Shown in pieces: positions 51,438 to 61,368 of a DNA stretch of 64,000 nucleotides. The notes under the pieces are model-generated. The model was given only the letters and a program-made list of their open reading frames with translations. It did not search any database and was not told the DNA's origin. Source of the stretch: Histomonas meleagridis. Taxonomy: Eukaryota > Parabasalia > Tritrichomonadida > Dientamoebidae. The first letter of the stretch is position 1; each line of letters begins with the position of its first letter. The stretch is taken from the NCBI GenBank assembly GCA_020186115.1, contig WSYJ01000052.1, positions 62,001 to 126,000 on the forward strand, read 5' to 3'. The position numbers and the translations under genes were made by a program.

Positions 51438-51683
51438 TTATTCATTTTCTTTTGTTGGAATTTCGTCGTATTCAACATTGTTTAAATTGGCATCCTTCTT
51501 ATTTAATATTACTAATGCGATTGCTCCAATTACAAACATTACTGCAATTGATACACCAAAACATGAAAATAGTAGAGTTACAAAAGTTTTGGTTGGAAGA
51601 GGTGTTGCAGATGGTTGTGGTGATTGTGATGGCGTTACTTCTTCATTTATCGTGAAAACTAATGATAAGAAAAGCAAAAACAT
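51438..51683 (-). CDS. Small secretory membrane protein
   Basis: 81 residues from ATG 51683 (MFLLFLSLVFTINEE); the frame extends two codons further to a GTG. It has a signal peptide, a short Ser/Pro/Thr-rich ectodomain (TPSQSPQPSATPLPT), one transmembrane helix (GVSIAVMFVIGAIALVIL) and a 25-residue cytoplasmic tail NKKDANLNNVEYDEIPTKEN. YDEI could be a tyrosine-type sorting signal. BspA-type proteins have similar tails, but here the ectodomain is only about 20 residues. It is divergent from the 51795 gene, with AACCGTTA between them. Confidence 0.6.
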   Translation of the reverse strand: MFLLFLSLVFTINEEVTPSQSPQPSATPLPTKTFVTLLFSCFGVSIAVMFVIGAIALVILNKKDANLNNVEYDEIPTKENE

Positions 51684-51755
51684 TTGCACAAGCTGATCTT
51701 ATTTGGACCACCCCGAACGGATCCGTTAATTCCCATCGTCATGTAGGTTAAATTT

Positions 51756-51763
51756 AACCGTTA
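51756..51763. promoter_or_regulatory. AACCGTTA element
   Basis: Lies between the divergent starts 51683 and 51795, 30-70 bp from each. A second CCGTTAAT copy is at about 51723. Confidence 0.5.
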
Positions 51764-51794
51764 AAACCAACTTTTTCAATGCTAAATCAGATTT

Positions 51795-53101
51795 ATGTTT
51801 GAAGAACCATCTGCAAATATCACTCAATTCCTTCGCGACACACTTATCAATGACAAAGTTAAGTTCATCAAAGAATTTGCTGTTAGTGATGAAGAATACA
51901 ATTTTAAATTCGAACCAACAACAACAGATTTACCAGAAGAAATTCAATATCAATGTCCAATTTTAAATGTTGCCATTTTTTATAACGCAATGAATAGCTT
52001 CAAGCACTTAGTTCAAGGAGGTTCTAAGCTTACAGGAACTGATTCATGGCTTTGTGGACCAGCTCATATGGCAGCTCGTTGTGGCCGTATCAAAATGCTT
52101 AGCCATGAACTCCTCGAAACGATCAATTTCCAGGCAATGGATTGGCGCGGTAGAACGCCAGCACATTATGCTGCTGAATTTGATCATTTAGATTGCCTTC
52201 GTTTTCTTATTGAAACCAAAGGTTGCAATCCTAATGCTCGTGACAAATTCGGTATGACTCCATTACATCTTGCATGTGCAAATGGACATATTGATATTAT
52301 TGAATATCTTATTCAAAACAATGCAGAGTGGACAACTGATGCACTCAATCGTTCTCCACTTGAAGTAGCTGTTGAAAAAGGACAAATCGAAGCACTTCGT
52401 TTCTTTGCATCAAGGAATCAATCAGCAATAATTAATAGTGAAACTGTTTTTTTCTAATATTTAGTGGCGTTTATTTAACATATTTCGAAGCCTCGCACAC
52501 GTTGCTGCTATTAGCGGGTTTGAAGACGAGATTGAGTTTCTATCTACAATTCAAGGATTTGATTTCAACAAGTTGGACAACTTTGGTATGTCACCACTTC
52601 ATTATGCTGCTGAACATGGTCAATCTAAAGTAATTTCTGTACTTTTAGGTAATGAAAGTGTTAATCGAAATATTCTTAGTGGAAATATCCATTTGATTTT
52701 TTTGGAATTTTTTTGAAATTTTTGAACATCCTTTACATACAGCTGCAAGACATGGACAAACCCATGCTATAGATTCTCTTTTAAGCACGAATCCGGTTGA
52801 AAATAATCCTCTTGATTCAAGGAGAAATACTCCATTACACATCGCAGCAATGAATGGTCGTATTGACTCTGTACAAATATTGCTTGACGGTGGCGGTAGT
52901 AAATCTGCTATTAATGCTGATGCTATGACTCCTACTGATGTAGCTCATGGAACATATGCAAGAAATATTCAAGAAGCACTTGATGGAAAGCTTCAAAACA
53001 TCATGTACTTATGTGAGCCAGACCCTTACCCACAAAAGAAGCCGCAGCCGCAGCAAGAGCCTCCCAAACCACAGCAAGACAGTGGTTGCGTGGTCCAATA
53101 A
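51795..53101 (+). CDS. Ankyrin repeat protein, reading frame interrupted twice
   Basis: Exon-like block 1 (51795-52446) carries about four ankyrin repeats, e.g. DWRGRTPAHYAAEFDHLDCL and FGMTPLHLACANGHIDIIEY. Block 2 starts near 52466 (SLAHVAAISGFEDEIEFL then FGMSPLHYAAEHGQS). Block 3 begins near 52725 (EHPLHTAARHGQTHAIDSLL then NTPLHIAAMNGRID) and ends at 53101 with a Pro/Gln-rich tail. Between 1 and 2, excision of the 19-base GTTTTTTTCTAATATTTAG keeps the frame open. Between 2 and 3, a T-rich insert carries a frame break that one fewer T in a 7-T run would repair. The rest is well conserved, so it may be a functional gene with an unusual structure. Confidence 0.6.
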
Positions 53102-53159
53102 GTAAACAACGCATGACACTTTTATTTTTGGTCAGACAAAGTCTGTCAAATTGCGTGGC

Positions 53160-53510
53160 ATGGCCTTCCTTTTTAAAATGCCTCTTTTCCATAAGCAGCC
53201 ACAAGAACCAAAGAAGATTGAAACTACAATCCACATTCAAAAGCTCGTTTATAACTCTCGTCGTAAGCTTAAGGCTCAAAATGCAATTAAGCAAATCGTT
53301 AAAACTGGTCAAACTTTAATGGGAACAAAGGACGTAAAAATCGATCAAGAACTTAACAGCCGTATATGGTACAGAAGTAGAGCTAACCCACCTGCAAGAG
53401 TTCGTGTCTTATTCGAAAGAAAAGCTGACGATAATGGAAATATGATCACAACAGCTTCTTATGTTGATGTTCCAACATTCAAGGGACTTCAAACCGAAAA
53501 GAAGGAGTAA
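53160..53510 (+). CDS. RPL31: Ribosomal protein eL31
   Basis: 117 residues from ATG 53160 (MAFLFKMPLFHKQ); a second candidate is ATG 53178. TTIHIQKLVYNSRRKLKAQN aligns with the eL31 IHIHKR core. MGTKDVKIDQELNSRIWYRS matches MGTPDVRIDTRLNKAVW, PPARVRVLFERK matches the next strand, and YVDVPTFKGLQT matches the conserved VPVTTFKNLQT. It is a large-subunit protein near the exit tunnel. TGACACTTTTA at 53104-53113 is the probable upstream element. The stop is in TAAA context. Confidence 0.92.
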   Translation: MAFLFKMPLFHKQPQEPKKIETTIHIQKLVYNSRRKLKAQNAIKQIVKTGQTLMGTKDVKIDQELNSRIWYRSRANPPARVRVLFERKADDNGNMITTASYVDVPTFKGLQTEKKE

Positions 53511-53727
53511 AAATTTAAGCTTCGTTTAATCTTCTTTTAATCTTTTTTTATTGAATTGATTTCATATGGAGCTGATTATTTGAAGCAAAGTAAAATTTTT
53601 ATTATATGCACCAAAATAACAAAGAAATAACTTCAAACATGACATTATTCGCCATTTTGAATTCGAAAAAACTTCCTCAAATTTATGTCACTTTTAATAA
53701 CGAAATTCTTCTATTGTATTCTATTTA

Positions 53728-54810
53728 TTAATTGAAGATTTTTGTTTCATTAATTACAGCCAGCCACGCCATAAAGAGTGGAAATCCTATTATGTGTGAC
53801 AAAAAGAATGTTGTTGATACCGAGTCATCTTTGTACTCATCAAATGCATGATTTTCCACACCAATTGAATCTAGCGGAAGTGTAAACATTAACACACATA
53901 TCGTTGCTGTATTACCATTAACGCCTGTTGCGAGGCACCAAATCAATGCAATAAGTGGCATTACAATATGATGCATAATCAAATTTCCAACAACGCGAAG
54001 CCATTTGACACCACTAAACTTTAGCCTTCTGAAAACAGTTCCGCAGAAGAACAGAATTGTGCATGGAAGAGTGTTCTCGGTTCTGTTGACTATTGTATCT
54101 ATATAAAGAGGAATACTCCATTTTGTACCACTCCAACACATACCAATTATGAAACAGAGATTTTGGGTGTTGAAGATGGCGTGGAACATTTCCCATCCAT
54201 CAGTATCACGACCTCCATTAAATGGCTCAACTGGTTTTTCAGGCTCTTGCGTCTCTGGATCGGTATTTGGTTCATCCTCAGGATTAGTTGTGCCAGAGCT
54301 ATTTGATGACATTTCCATTGATAATTGATTGGAATTGAAATTGGAGATTCTAAGTTGACCGTATATATGAAATGGACGCAAGAAAAGAGTTTGGACAAAC
54401 ATCATGATAGCCGCTATATAAAGATGGTTATCATCGTCTGCAAGAGAATTCAAAATTTGGGCACCATATGAAATGAAACTGACGTAAATGATAGAGTTGC
54501 TTGCCTTAAGGAATTTCTTGAATTTGTTTTTGGATTTGAATGAAAAGATATATGCAAATATTAATATGAAAGTTGAAAGTTCTGTTAGAAAGGTAATCAA
54601 TAAAGGAGCCCACGTGTCTAGTGTATAGGAGCTTCGAGCAATTTCCCTGAAAAAAAATCCTGGATAACATAGAAGCCTTAGTACTCTGAATACATCGAGT
54701 GCTGAAGTTACATCATAAAAATCAAATACTATTGCAAATATGTATCCTAAAATAGCAATAAAATAAAGAACCAGATATGACTGTAAGTTTTGGACATAAC
54801 TGGTTGACAT
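53728..54810 (-). CDS. Auxin efflux carrier-like (AEC/PIN-fold) membrane transporter
   Basis: 360 residues with about nine hydrophobic helices in two blocks separated by a polar loop (about residues 165-205, Pro/Glu-rich). The second block has FNTQNLCFIIGMCWSG, HIVMPLIALIWCLAT and a terminal FTLPLDSIGVENHAFDEYKD followed by two helices. This matches the Mem_trans/AEC pattern, whose last helices carry LPxAxxxFxxAxxY. It probably exports organic acids or similar small anions; the substrate is unknown. Confidence comes from topology plus the final motif. Confidence 0.7.
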   Translation of the reverse strand: MSTSYVQNLQSYLVLYFIAILGYIFAIVFDFYDVTSALDVFRVLRLLCYPGFFFREIARSSYTLDTWAPLLITFLTELSTFILIFAYIFSFKSKNKFKKFLKASNSIIYVSFISYGAQILNSLADDDNHLYIAAIMMFVQTLFLRPFHIYGQLRISNFNSNQLSMEMSSNSSGTTNPEDEPNTDPETQEPEKPVEPFNGGRDTDGWEMFHAIFNTQNLCFIIGMCWSGTKWSIPLYIDTIVNRTENTLPCTILFFCGTVFRRLKFSGVKWLRVVGNLIMHHIVMPLIALIWCLATGVNGNTATICVLMFTLPLDSIGVENHAFDEYKDDSVSTTFFLSHIIGFPLFMAWLAVINETKIFN

Positions 54811-54829
54811 TTATGTCTATTGGTCGGGT

Positions 54830-55470
54830 AAAAATTCATTTGGCTTTTTGAGTGTCCTCATTTGAACGGTCCTATCAAATTGAGAGGCACCAGCAAATTT
54901 TAAACCCAATTTTGATGAAAAACGATACCGAAGATGATTGGTGAATTGAAAATTGTGATATTTACATATCATCGTCTCATTTTTTTATGATGATTTTGAT
55001 AAAAGAATACATCAATTTAAATGGAAGAAAATCGTTTAAATTATCCCTGATAAAATTTCATCAATGATTCAAAACTAAAAGCAAAACCAAATCTATTTCA
55101 TTTGGATTTTTAATTTATCACAAATCGAAATGTTTTGAATAACCAGTTTCTTTTATTCAACATTATATTTAATTATTGACTGGAAATCATCTATCAAATG
55201 ATCTTCCAGAGGATCTATTTAATTTTATATAACATTTGAAGAATTTTTTTTTGATCTGATCAATTTAATGTAAAGGAATCAAAAAGTTATAATTATGATC
55301 ATGTTTAATTTTTCCTTCCAATTCATTTAAATGAACGTACAGTACTGAAAATGTATGGGTATAGCAGCTGAAATAATTGTTTGACATGTAAGATCTAACT
55401 AAATCATCTCATATACATCAATTTGATATTAAAAGTAATTATTATATATAAAATGAATTAATAATAATAG
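54830..55470. other. Intergenic, AT-rich
   Basis: AT-rich spacer without recognisable genes. Confidence 0.5.
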
Positions 55471-55477
55471 TTTCTAT

Positions 55478-55616
55478 GTCAAATAACAAGCAAGTTCAGA
55501 TTTATGAAGATACTATATATTTTATGATGCAGGAATTATGTAAAAAACATTTTAATTCTGATATCGATATATCCAAGGCCATTCCTGGGGATGGACAGAT
55601 TGTGGTTCTCTGTTAA
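55478..55616 (+). other. Very short open frame, 45 codons
   Basis: ATG-led frame MSNNKQVQIYEDTIYFMMQE continuing to IPGDGQIVVLC. It is less AT-biased than its surroundings and reads like the start of a real protein, but it stops after 45 residues. I do not recognise it; it may be the 5' relic of a gene. Confidence 0.3.
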
Positions 55617-55779
55617 CAGAGATAATTGTTAGTGAATTGAATATTCAATATTGGAAAAAATTGATTTTTTTTTCGCAATCACTGATTTTTCAAATTCTTG
55701 CATTCATCTTAGTATATGAGTATTTCAATAAACATTTTCGATAGTTATTAAATCGTAAAAATTATTATATATAAATAAT

Positions 55780-55965
55780 TCAAATTAATGTACTCAAAAA
55801 AAATTTCGAAACTATATATCTGTTGCAGGTGTTCAAAATGCACAATAAATTGATTTGAATTTGCAGTAATCATTATTTACCAGAAATTCATTGGTATTTT
55901 TTCTGTTCTCCTTAATTCTCAATATGATCTGAGAAATACAATTTTTTATATTTTGTGTATAGGTT
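55780..55965. repeat. Second copy of the dispersed repeat at 29005
   Basis: Same orientation and order of blocks as 29005-29205, with small indels (for example CTGTTGCAGG against CTGCAGG). It is noncoding. Confidence 0.75.
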
Positions 55966-56049
55966 GTAAAATCTTGACGTCGATTTTTCCGGTAAAATTG
56001 AACGTTATTTCATAAGTTTACATTTTTTGTTGTTTTCTCCAAATCTTTG

Positions 56050-57508
56050 AAGGGTTATCTTTTGTTTTACATTTATTTGAGAATATCATATATGGTTCAA
56101 TCAAATCTTTACTATTATAATGAATTATCATTAAACAATATCAATAAAAGTCAAAATTATTTATCGAATAAATTTCATTTCATTGATATAATATTTAATC
56201 ATACTCGAGAAAATGTATATCATATTTTTCGGAGGCAAGTTCAAAATGATACTGCATTGATGTTTTTACTTTGTCAAAAATAATAATAAAAAAAAAATCA
56301 ATCACATTCCTATAATGAATTATGGCTATTGATTATAGACAGTTGATATTGGTGTTAACAATTGGAAGCTTTGCTTTTAGTGGTTGTATTTCTTTATAAT
56401 CAGTTGACATTCAAATAATTTAACTATTATTAATAGTAGTGATAGGTTTTATCAGTGCAATTAATTGTTAAATATAAATGTTTTTAATGCACTTACTGAG
56501 ATTATGTATTTTGTTACTGTTCCGAATTAAAATCATTTAATATTGGTGATAATGTTAAATCAATTGGAGTTTCAGTAATTTATCATTTTCCAATCTTTCA
56601 ATATATAAGAATATCAAATGATAATAATTATCATACAAATTATAATGATGCTGGAGTTCTATATGCTAAAAATTTAACAATACTTATTTGTTATCCAGCA
56701 AGTGCTTCAAATACAATATATAATATGCTAAATTCTGTTTTCGAAATTAAGGATCATGCATTTTATTATGATTCTTCATTAGAAATAGATAATTTTGAAG
56801 ATAATGTTTCTATTATTGATGATTCAGCATTTTCATGGTGTGCTTCTATACAAAATATTGTGTTCCCTAATACAATGACTTAGATTGGAGATAATGTATT
56901 GAATCATGTGATAAATTAGAAACAGTTTATATTGGTGAAATGTTAATTAGATTGGATATTCATTTTATACATGTTCAATTCTTAAATCACTTGCAATATC
57001 TCAAAAAAATATTATCTATTCTAATCTTGATGATTGAATTATTTATATCAAAAAAATTGACAATAATTGTTTTGTTCAACAAAAAGTATAAATGCAACAT
57101 TTGATATTAGTGGTTCAATTATCATTATTGGAAATTATGCATTTTATCAATGTTCTACATTAGAATCAGTTAACATTATCGGTAATATTAATTCAATAGG
57201 AAATTCTTCATTATATGGCTGTTCTTCATTACATAATATTGACATTCCACATTAGGTTCCTGTTATTGTAAATAATTCTTATCAAGGTGCAAAATTTGGA
57301 CCACTTCGAAATACAAATGAAACAGAATGCACACCACCGCAATCAAGTAGTGATGAGGGAAGAAAAATTAGCGTTGATACTATTGTGCTTATTGTATCCA
57401 TTGTATAATTGTATTGATAGTTGTTGCTTGTTTGCTTGTGTTTTGTACTGTACGGACAAAAAGGGAAGAAACTAAGAAGCGAACGTATTATCTTGGAAAA
57501 GATTAAAT
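56050..57508 (+). pseudogene. BspA-like surface protein pseudogene
   Basis: Leucine-rich BspA (LRR_5) repeats in several frames. Examples are YAKNLTILICYPASASNTIY, IKDHAFYYDSSLEIDNFEDN, IIIIGNYAFYQCSTLESVNI and INSIGNSSLYGCSSLHNIDI. After a stop, the C-terminus still encodes a Thr/Pro/Ser linker (ECTPPQSSSDEGRK), a hydrophobic helix (VLIVVACLLVFC in a shifted frame) and a tail KREETKKRTYYLGKD, the usual membrane anchor and cytoplasmic end of trichomonad BspA proteins. Stops and frame changes show that it is dead. Confidence 0.8.
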
Positions 57509-57511
57509 AAC

Positions 57512-57772
57512 TTAACGAATTTCATTATCTTTGTTGATATACATTTGCATTTGAAACATTTTTTTTTTGAAAGGAATTCCTTTTTGTTTCATTAAAAATC
57601 CAATTATATCATTTTTATGATATTCGCGTGCAAAACCTAGTTCTGCATTGATCTTGTTATCTTCTTCATCATCTATATCAATTCCTTTTTGTTCAATTAG
57701 AAATTTAGTAACGCTTAAATGTCCATTTGATATCAAAAATTTTATAAAAATATTATACGAATTCCAAATCAT
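57512..57772 (-). pseudogene. Ankyrin C-terminal fragment
   Basis: 86 codons: SNGHLSVTKFLIEQKGIDID then EYHKNDIIGFLMKQKGI, the typical last repeats of DUF3447-type ankyrin proteins. No upstream partner is present; a truncated remnant convergent with the BspA pseudogene. Confidence 0.6.
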
Positions 57773-58103
57773 ATTTCGAAAAAACGATTTAAAAATTTAA
57801 CACTAAAACAACTAATCAATGTTCAGTGATTAACTCTAAATTTAATGAAATTTCTTGAATCAAGTTATTTACATTACTTATTCTTCCATACTCAAATTTG
57901 ATCAATCAGAATGCATGCACCACTTCAGGCCTCCGCTCCTGAGCTCTTCGGCCGTTCATATCCCCTGAAGTGGTGCATGCAGAACGACAATTAAATATTG
58001 GATGCCGCACAGCAGACACATATTACACGTGTCGCTCTAAAATAAGTATTGAATCAAAGAGCACAAGCAAAACAATATAAAAGTTGTTGTAAATCAATCT
58101 AAT
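57773..58103. other. Intergenic region with GC-rich structured segment
   Basis: Holds the perfect hairpin at 57912-57981 and a second small stem near 58013-58035 (GACAC...GTGTC) in a GC-richer stretch. It lies about 120 bp downstream of the inositol-phosphate synthase stop. No open frame is credible. Confidence 0.6.
57912..57981. ncRNA. Candidate structured RNA or foldback: 18-bp perfect hairpin
   Basis: TGCATGCACCACTTCAGG (57912-57929) and its exact complement CCTGAAGTGGTGCATGCA (57964-57981) flank a 34-base GC-rich loop. Both strands can fold. GC content is far above the surroundings. It matches no RNA family that I recognise; it could be a noncoding RNA, a 3'-end signal or a foldback element. 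Confidence 0.35.
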
Positions 58104-59639
58104 TTACTTTGGCATTTTGTATTCGAGGTGCATGTGGTTGATTGGCTGCAGGCCTCTGCAAGCTCTAAGGATGTTTTCGATGCAGGCTCTTTGTTGGAAT
58201 AATGAGTTAATGACTGGTGTACCAGGCGGCACTTGTGGGGCCTTTAACAAGAACGAAAGTATTGACATGACGCTGTGGAAATGTTCGAAGTCTTTCATTG
58301 TTTCATCTTTGATGTAAATTCTTGTGCACAATTCCATTAACACGACGAGATCTAACATTAATGGTGCTGCAAGTAATGAGTCTTCGCATGTGTTATGTGT
58401 TGAAATTATGTTTTCGCCACCGCAGAAGATCTTTGAGTCATACTCATCGAGAGCACGTTTAGAGTCGCCGACACTTTTTACGTATTTGATGACAACGATG
58501 TGGTCTGGATGTTCTCCTGGCGCATATAAGATTGGGTTAAGTGTAACCATATCATCAATGACAGATGCCTTTGATATTTGTTTGGATTTGAAGCATGCTT
58601 CAAATGATAAGTTAAGTCCATCATTATTACCTAAATGGTTATATGAAGTAACTGCTGTAAGCTTAATACCAGATGAGATTAAGAAATCAGAGACAACAGT
58701 CTTAAACTTGGTTTGACCAGTCTTGAAATCATCGCCCATGATAATTGCCTTCTTTTGAACGGCATATTGGATAAGACCTGGTACAAATGTGTTTTGTGGT
58801 GACCCATTAATATATGGAAAGCCTTCTTCAATGGCTGCTAACGCATATAATGTCGAAGGTGATATTTCGGGGTGCCCCTCGGCAACCGCCTTCAAAAGAT
58901 TTTCTGCAGTGTCATGAACACCGGGTGTAATCTCTGAGTAACGCTCAGTGTTAGCGGACCAAAGGATGATGACTTGTTCAAGCTTGTTTTGTTCCTTGAA
59001 ATCACGCATTTGCTTACGAAGTTGTTCAAGAACTTCTTGTTTGGTACCTTTTAAGGTGTTATTAGCACGTTCTTTTTGATTTGGAGCAACAAAGGAAAGA
59101 TCAAAGGCAGCTGGAAGTGGTTTCATTGCTTTTAATTCATCTTCAATTTGATGAATAAGACCTGGCTCCATAACATGGGCACGCTTGACAGCAGCAAGCA
59201 TATCAGCATCACTGATATCCCATCCTGAAATGACCAAATCATTGGGTGAAACCATTGGAAGAAGATCTTTGAATGCAGCAACAACTTGTTTGCCATTTTG
59301 ATCATCACCTAAGTAGGTTGTGGAGCATTGTGTTAATGATCCATAGTAGTTAGCTGATTGAACACCACGTTTTGTTTCCCAAGATAATTTATGTTTGTTA
59401 GCTAAAACACCAGCAGTTAATGTGGTACCATTGTTACCACCAAGACCGACAATCATGACACCAGTTTTTGGAACCTTGGTGATTGTCTTGAACTGGAATT
59501 TCTTGGTGATTGGTTCAACAACAGCTTTACCATCAGCTGTTGTGGTAACCTTTTGAGTTTGATAGTCGTAGTTAGAGATCATAGTATCACCCTCCTGTGA
59601 TACATTGGGCGTTTGGACTGAGAAGCCTGACGCAAGCAT
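58104..59639 (-). CDS. INO1: Myo-inositol-3-phosphate synthase
   Basis: 511 residues, normal length. Converts glucose 6-phosphate to inositol 3-phosphate with NAD, feeding phosphoinositide and GPI synthesis in the cytosol. Landmarks: VMIVGLGGNNGTTLTAGVLA (NAD-binding GxGGNNG), GWDISDADMLAAVKRAHV, VIILWSANTERYSEI, NGSPQNTFVPGLIQYA, GDDFKTGQTKFKTVVSDFL (catalytic Lys region) and TSYNHLGNNDGLNLS. All conserved blocks are present. TAACCGTCA at about 59652 is the likely promoter element. The stop is in TAAA context. Confidence 0.97.
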   Translation of the reverse strand: MLASGFSVQTPNVSQEGDTMISNYDYQTQKVTTTADGKAVVEPITKKFQFKTITKVPKTGVMIVGLGGNNGTTLTAGVLANKHKLSWETKRGVQSANYYGSLTQCSTTYLGDDQNGKQVVAAFKDLLPMVSPNDLVISGWDISDADMLAAVKRAHVMEPGLIHQIEDELKAMKPLPAAFDLSFVAPNQKERANNTLKGTKQEVLEQLRKQMRDFKEQNKLEQVIILWSANTERYSEITPGVHDTAENLLKAVAEGHPEISPSTLYALAAIEEGFPYINGSPQNTFVPGLIQYAVQKKAIIMGDDFKTGQTKFKTVVSDFLISSGIKLTAVTSYNHLGNNDGLNLSFEACFKSKQISKASVIDDMVTLNPILYAPGEHPDHIVVIKYVKSVGDSKRALDEYDSKIFCGGENIISTHNTCEDSLLAAPLMLDLVVLMELCTRIYIKDETMKDFEHFHSVMSILSFLLKAPQVPPGTPVINSLFQQRACIENILRACRGLQPINHMHLEYKMPK

Positions 59640-59943
59640 TAAGTGGTCGTATAACCGTCATGAATTGAAAAATTGAGAGTATAAACGGCCAGCCAATTCG
59701 AGAAGGGGTTGAATATGTTATTCAAAAAGTAAATGAGGTTATAAATTGAATGCATTATAATCGTTTCACACTGAACGATCTAAAATTAGTGAGAAAAAAA
59801 TCATCGATGATTGACTATGTAAAACTAACGAATTATTCTCTCGTTAATCTGTGGAAAGCCAAACAACTTATTTCCAAATGAATCATAAAGGATTATTTGT
59901 TTTGTTTTATGCAAAATAATATGATATCAAAGGTTTAAAAATT
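59640..59943. promoter_or_regulatory. Spacer with AACCGTCA element
   Basis: AACCGTCA at 59653-59660, 14-21 bp upstream of ATG 59639. The rest is AT-rich. Confidence 0.4.
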
Positions 59944-61134
59944 TTAATTCCTTTCATCATCTTTCTGGATTAATGGTGTATCGTCAACTACCTTTTGCTC
60001 AAGCTCATCTGGATAAGTGAAAATTGGAATTCTTATAATCTTATTGTATAAGAGCATTCCGGTGAACAACAAGAAGAAACCAGCGAGTTGCATGAAACTG
60101 AAGACTGTCCATTCTTCTCCAAGGTCTGGATTACCTGTAGAATAGAAGAGAATGAGTTCAACAACCCAAATACAAAGTGTTCTGAGACCTTCGAGAATCG
60201 TTCTAATAACAGCAGAGGTGATGTTAGTGACGTACATACCGGTAACGTTGTAGAAGAGAATGACCAAGATATAAAGTATGACAAATACAATTAATACTGG
60301 TGAATTACCAATCATCTTAAATGAGTCAATAGTATCTTCGTGAACACCATTGCCTTCATCTTTGATTCCACCAGTGAAACTGATGATTGGAAGAAAGACA
60401 CATCCAGTAATAATTGTTCCCCACATACCTTCAAGACCAACAATAAGAACAGGAGAAGCAGTAAGATCGTGCATAAGGAAGTCTTCGACAACAATTTGGG
60501 AGGCTTGAATTAATTGTGATCCTACTGTTAAGCAAATTGCAAGAACAACTTGACCAGTTGTAACACCTGCTTTACCAACACCAGTAGATGAAACAGCTGC
60601 AACACCAACAATTGTGAGAGCAATGATGATCAAAACAACACTCCACCACATATATGAATAATGAGGACGCTTGAGAATAAAGGCACAGAATATGGAAGAG
60701 AAAAGAACCATAGAACCACGAAGCATTTGCCAAACTGATGCTTGGATGTAAAGAAGACCAATATTCATAAGTGCTGTGGCTAAAAGATCACAACAAGCAG
60801 GAGCTGCGACAACAAAGTAAAGTTTCTTGTGTGAAGCTTTTTCAGCTTTCTCTGTTTCTTCTTGATCGACTGATTGAAGAGATTGTTCAACACCTTTCTT
60901 TTTTTGTAAACATCGCTGAATTTCATATACAATTAAAGCACTAAACATACCAACAAACATAGAACCAGTTTGGAACCATGGTTTCTTGAATTTACGTGGA
61001 TCACCTCCGTATTTGGCATCTCCAACTGCTTCTTGCTCAAAGAGGAACTTCTGAATAACAACGGTGCAAGTGCCAAATAAAAGCATTCCACCAATTATGA
61101 TGAATTTTTTGATGAAAGGAACTTCTTGAGCCAT
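59944..61134 (-). CDS. SLC35F6-like nucleotide-sugar transporter family protein
   Basis: 396 residues from ATG 61134 (MAQEVPFIKK); the 12 upstream codons begin with TTG. Ten transmembrane helices of the drug/metabolite transporter fold are visible. IQASVWQMLRGSMVLFSSIF is the most diagnostic segment, matching SLC35F6/ANT2-binding protein, with QIVVEDFLMHDLTASPVLIV and GLEGMWGTIITG following. The substrate is undetermined; animal SLC35F6 sits on lysosomes. The C-terminus ends in acidic DDTPLIQKDDERN, possibly a dileucine-type signal. GACACTTTTA lies just upstream, with a GGGACACTTTTA copy at 61210. Confidence 0.85.
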   Translation of the reverse strand: MAQEVPFIKKFIIIGGMLLFGTCTVVIQKFLFEQEAVGDAKYGGDPRKFKKPWFQTGSMFVGMFSALIVYEIQRCLQKKKGVEQSLQSVDQEETEKAEKASHKKLYFVVAAPACCDLLATALMNIGLLYIQASVWQMLRGSMVLFSSIFCAFILKRPHYSYMWWSVVLIIIALTIVGVAAVSSTGVGKAGVTTGQVVLAICLTVGSQLIQASQIVVEDFLMHDLTASPVLIVGLEGMWGTIITGCVFLPIISFTGGIKDEGNGVHEDTIDSFKMIGNSPVLIVFVILYILVILFYNVTGMYVTNITSAVIRTILEGLRTLCIWVVELILFYSTGNPDLGEEWTVFSFMQLAGFFLLFTGMLLYNKIIRIPIFTYPDELEQKVVDDTPLIQKDDERN

Positions 61135-61368
61135 CGGAATGACACTTTTACGGAAACAATGATATTTCAATTTTCTATTGTTTTAAAACCGACAATGCCA
61201 TTGAAAACAAAAACGATAGGGACACTTTTATAGAAAGCATACAAATTCTAAAACGATAAGAAGCCTCTTTCACGTAAACGATGAGATTTGGTTATGCAAC
61301 AAAGATAATAAAAAATTTTTTCATATATGAAATAAAGATTTTGTTTACTAATAAATATGTTTGTTAAT

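Noticed and set aside
58117-58716. Plus-strand frames opposite inositol-phosphate synthase
   Set aside because: Shadow frames of a clearly conserved gene.
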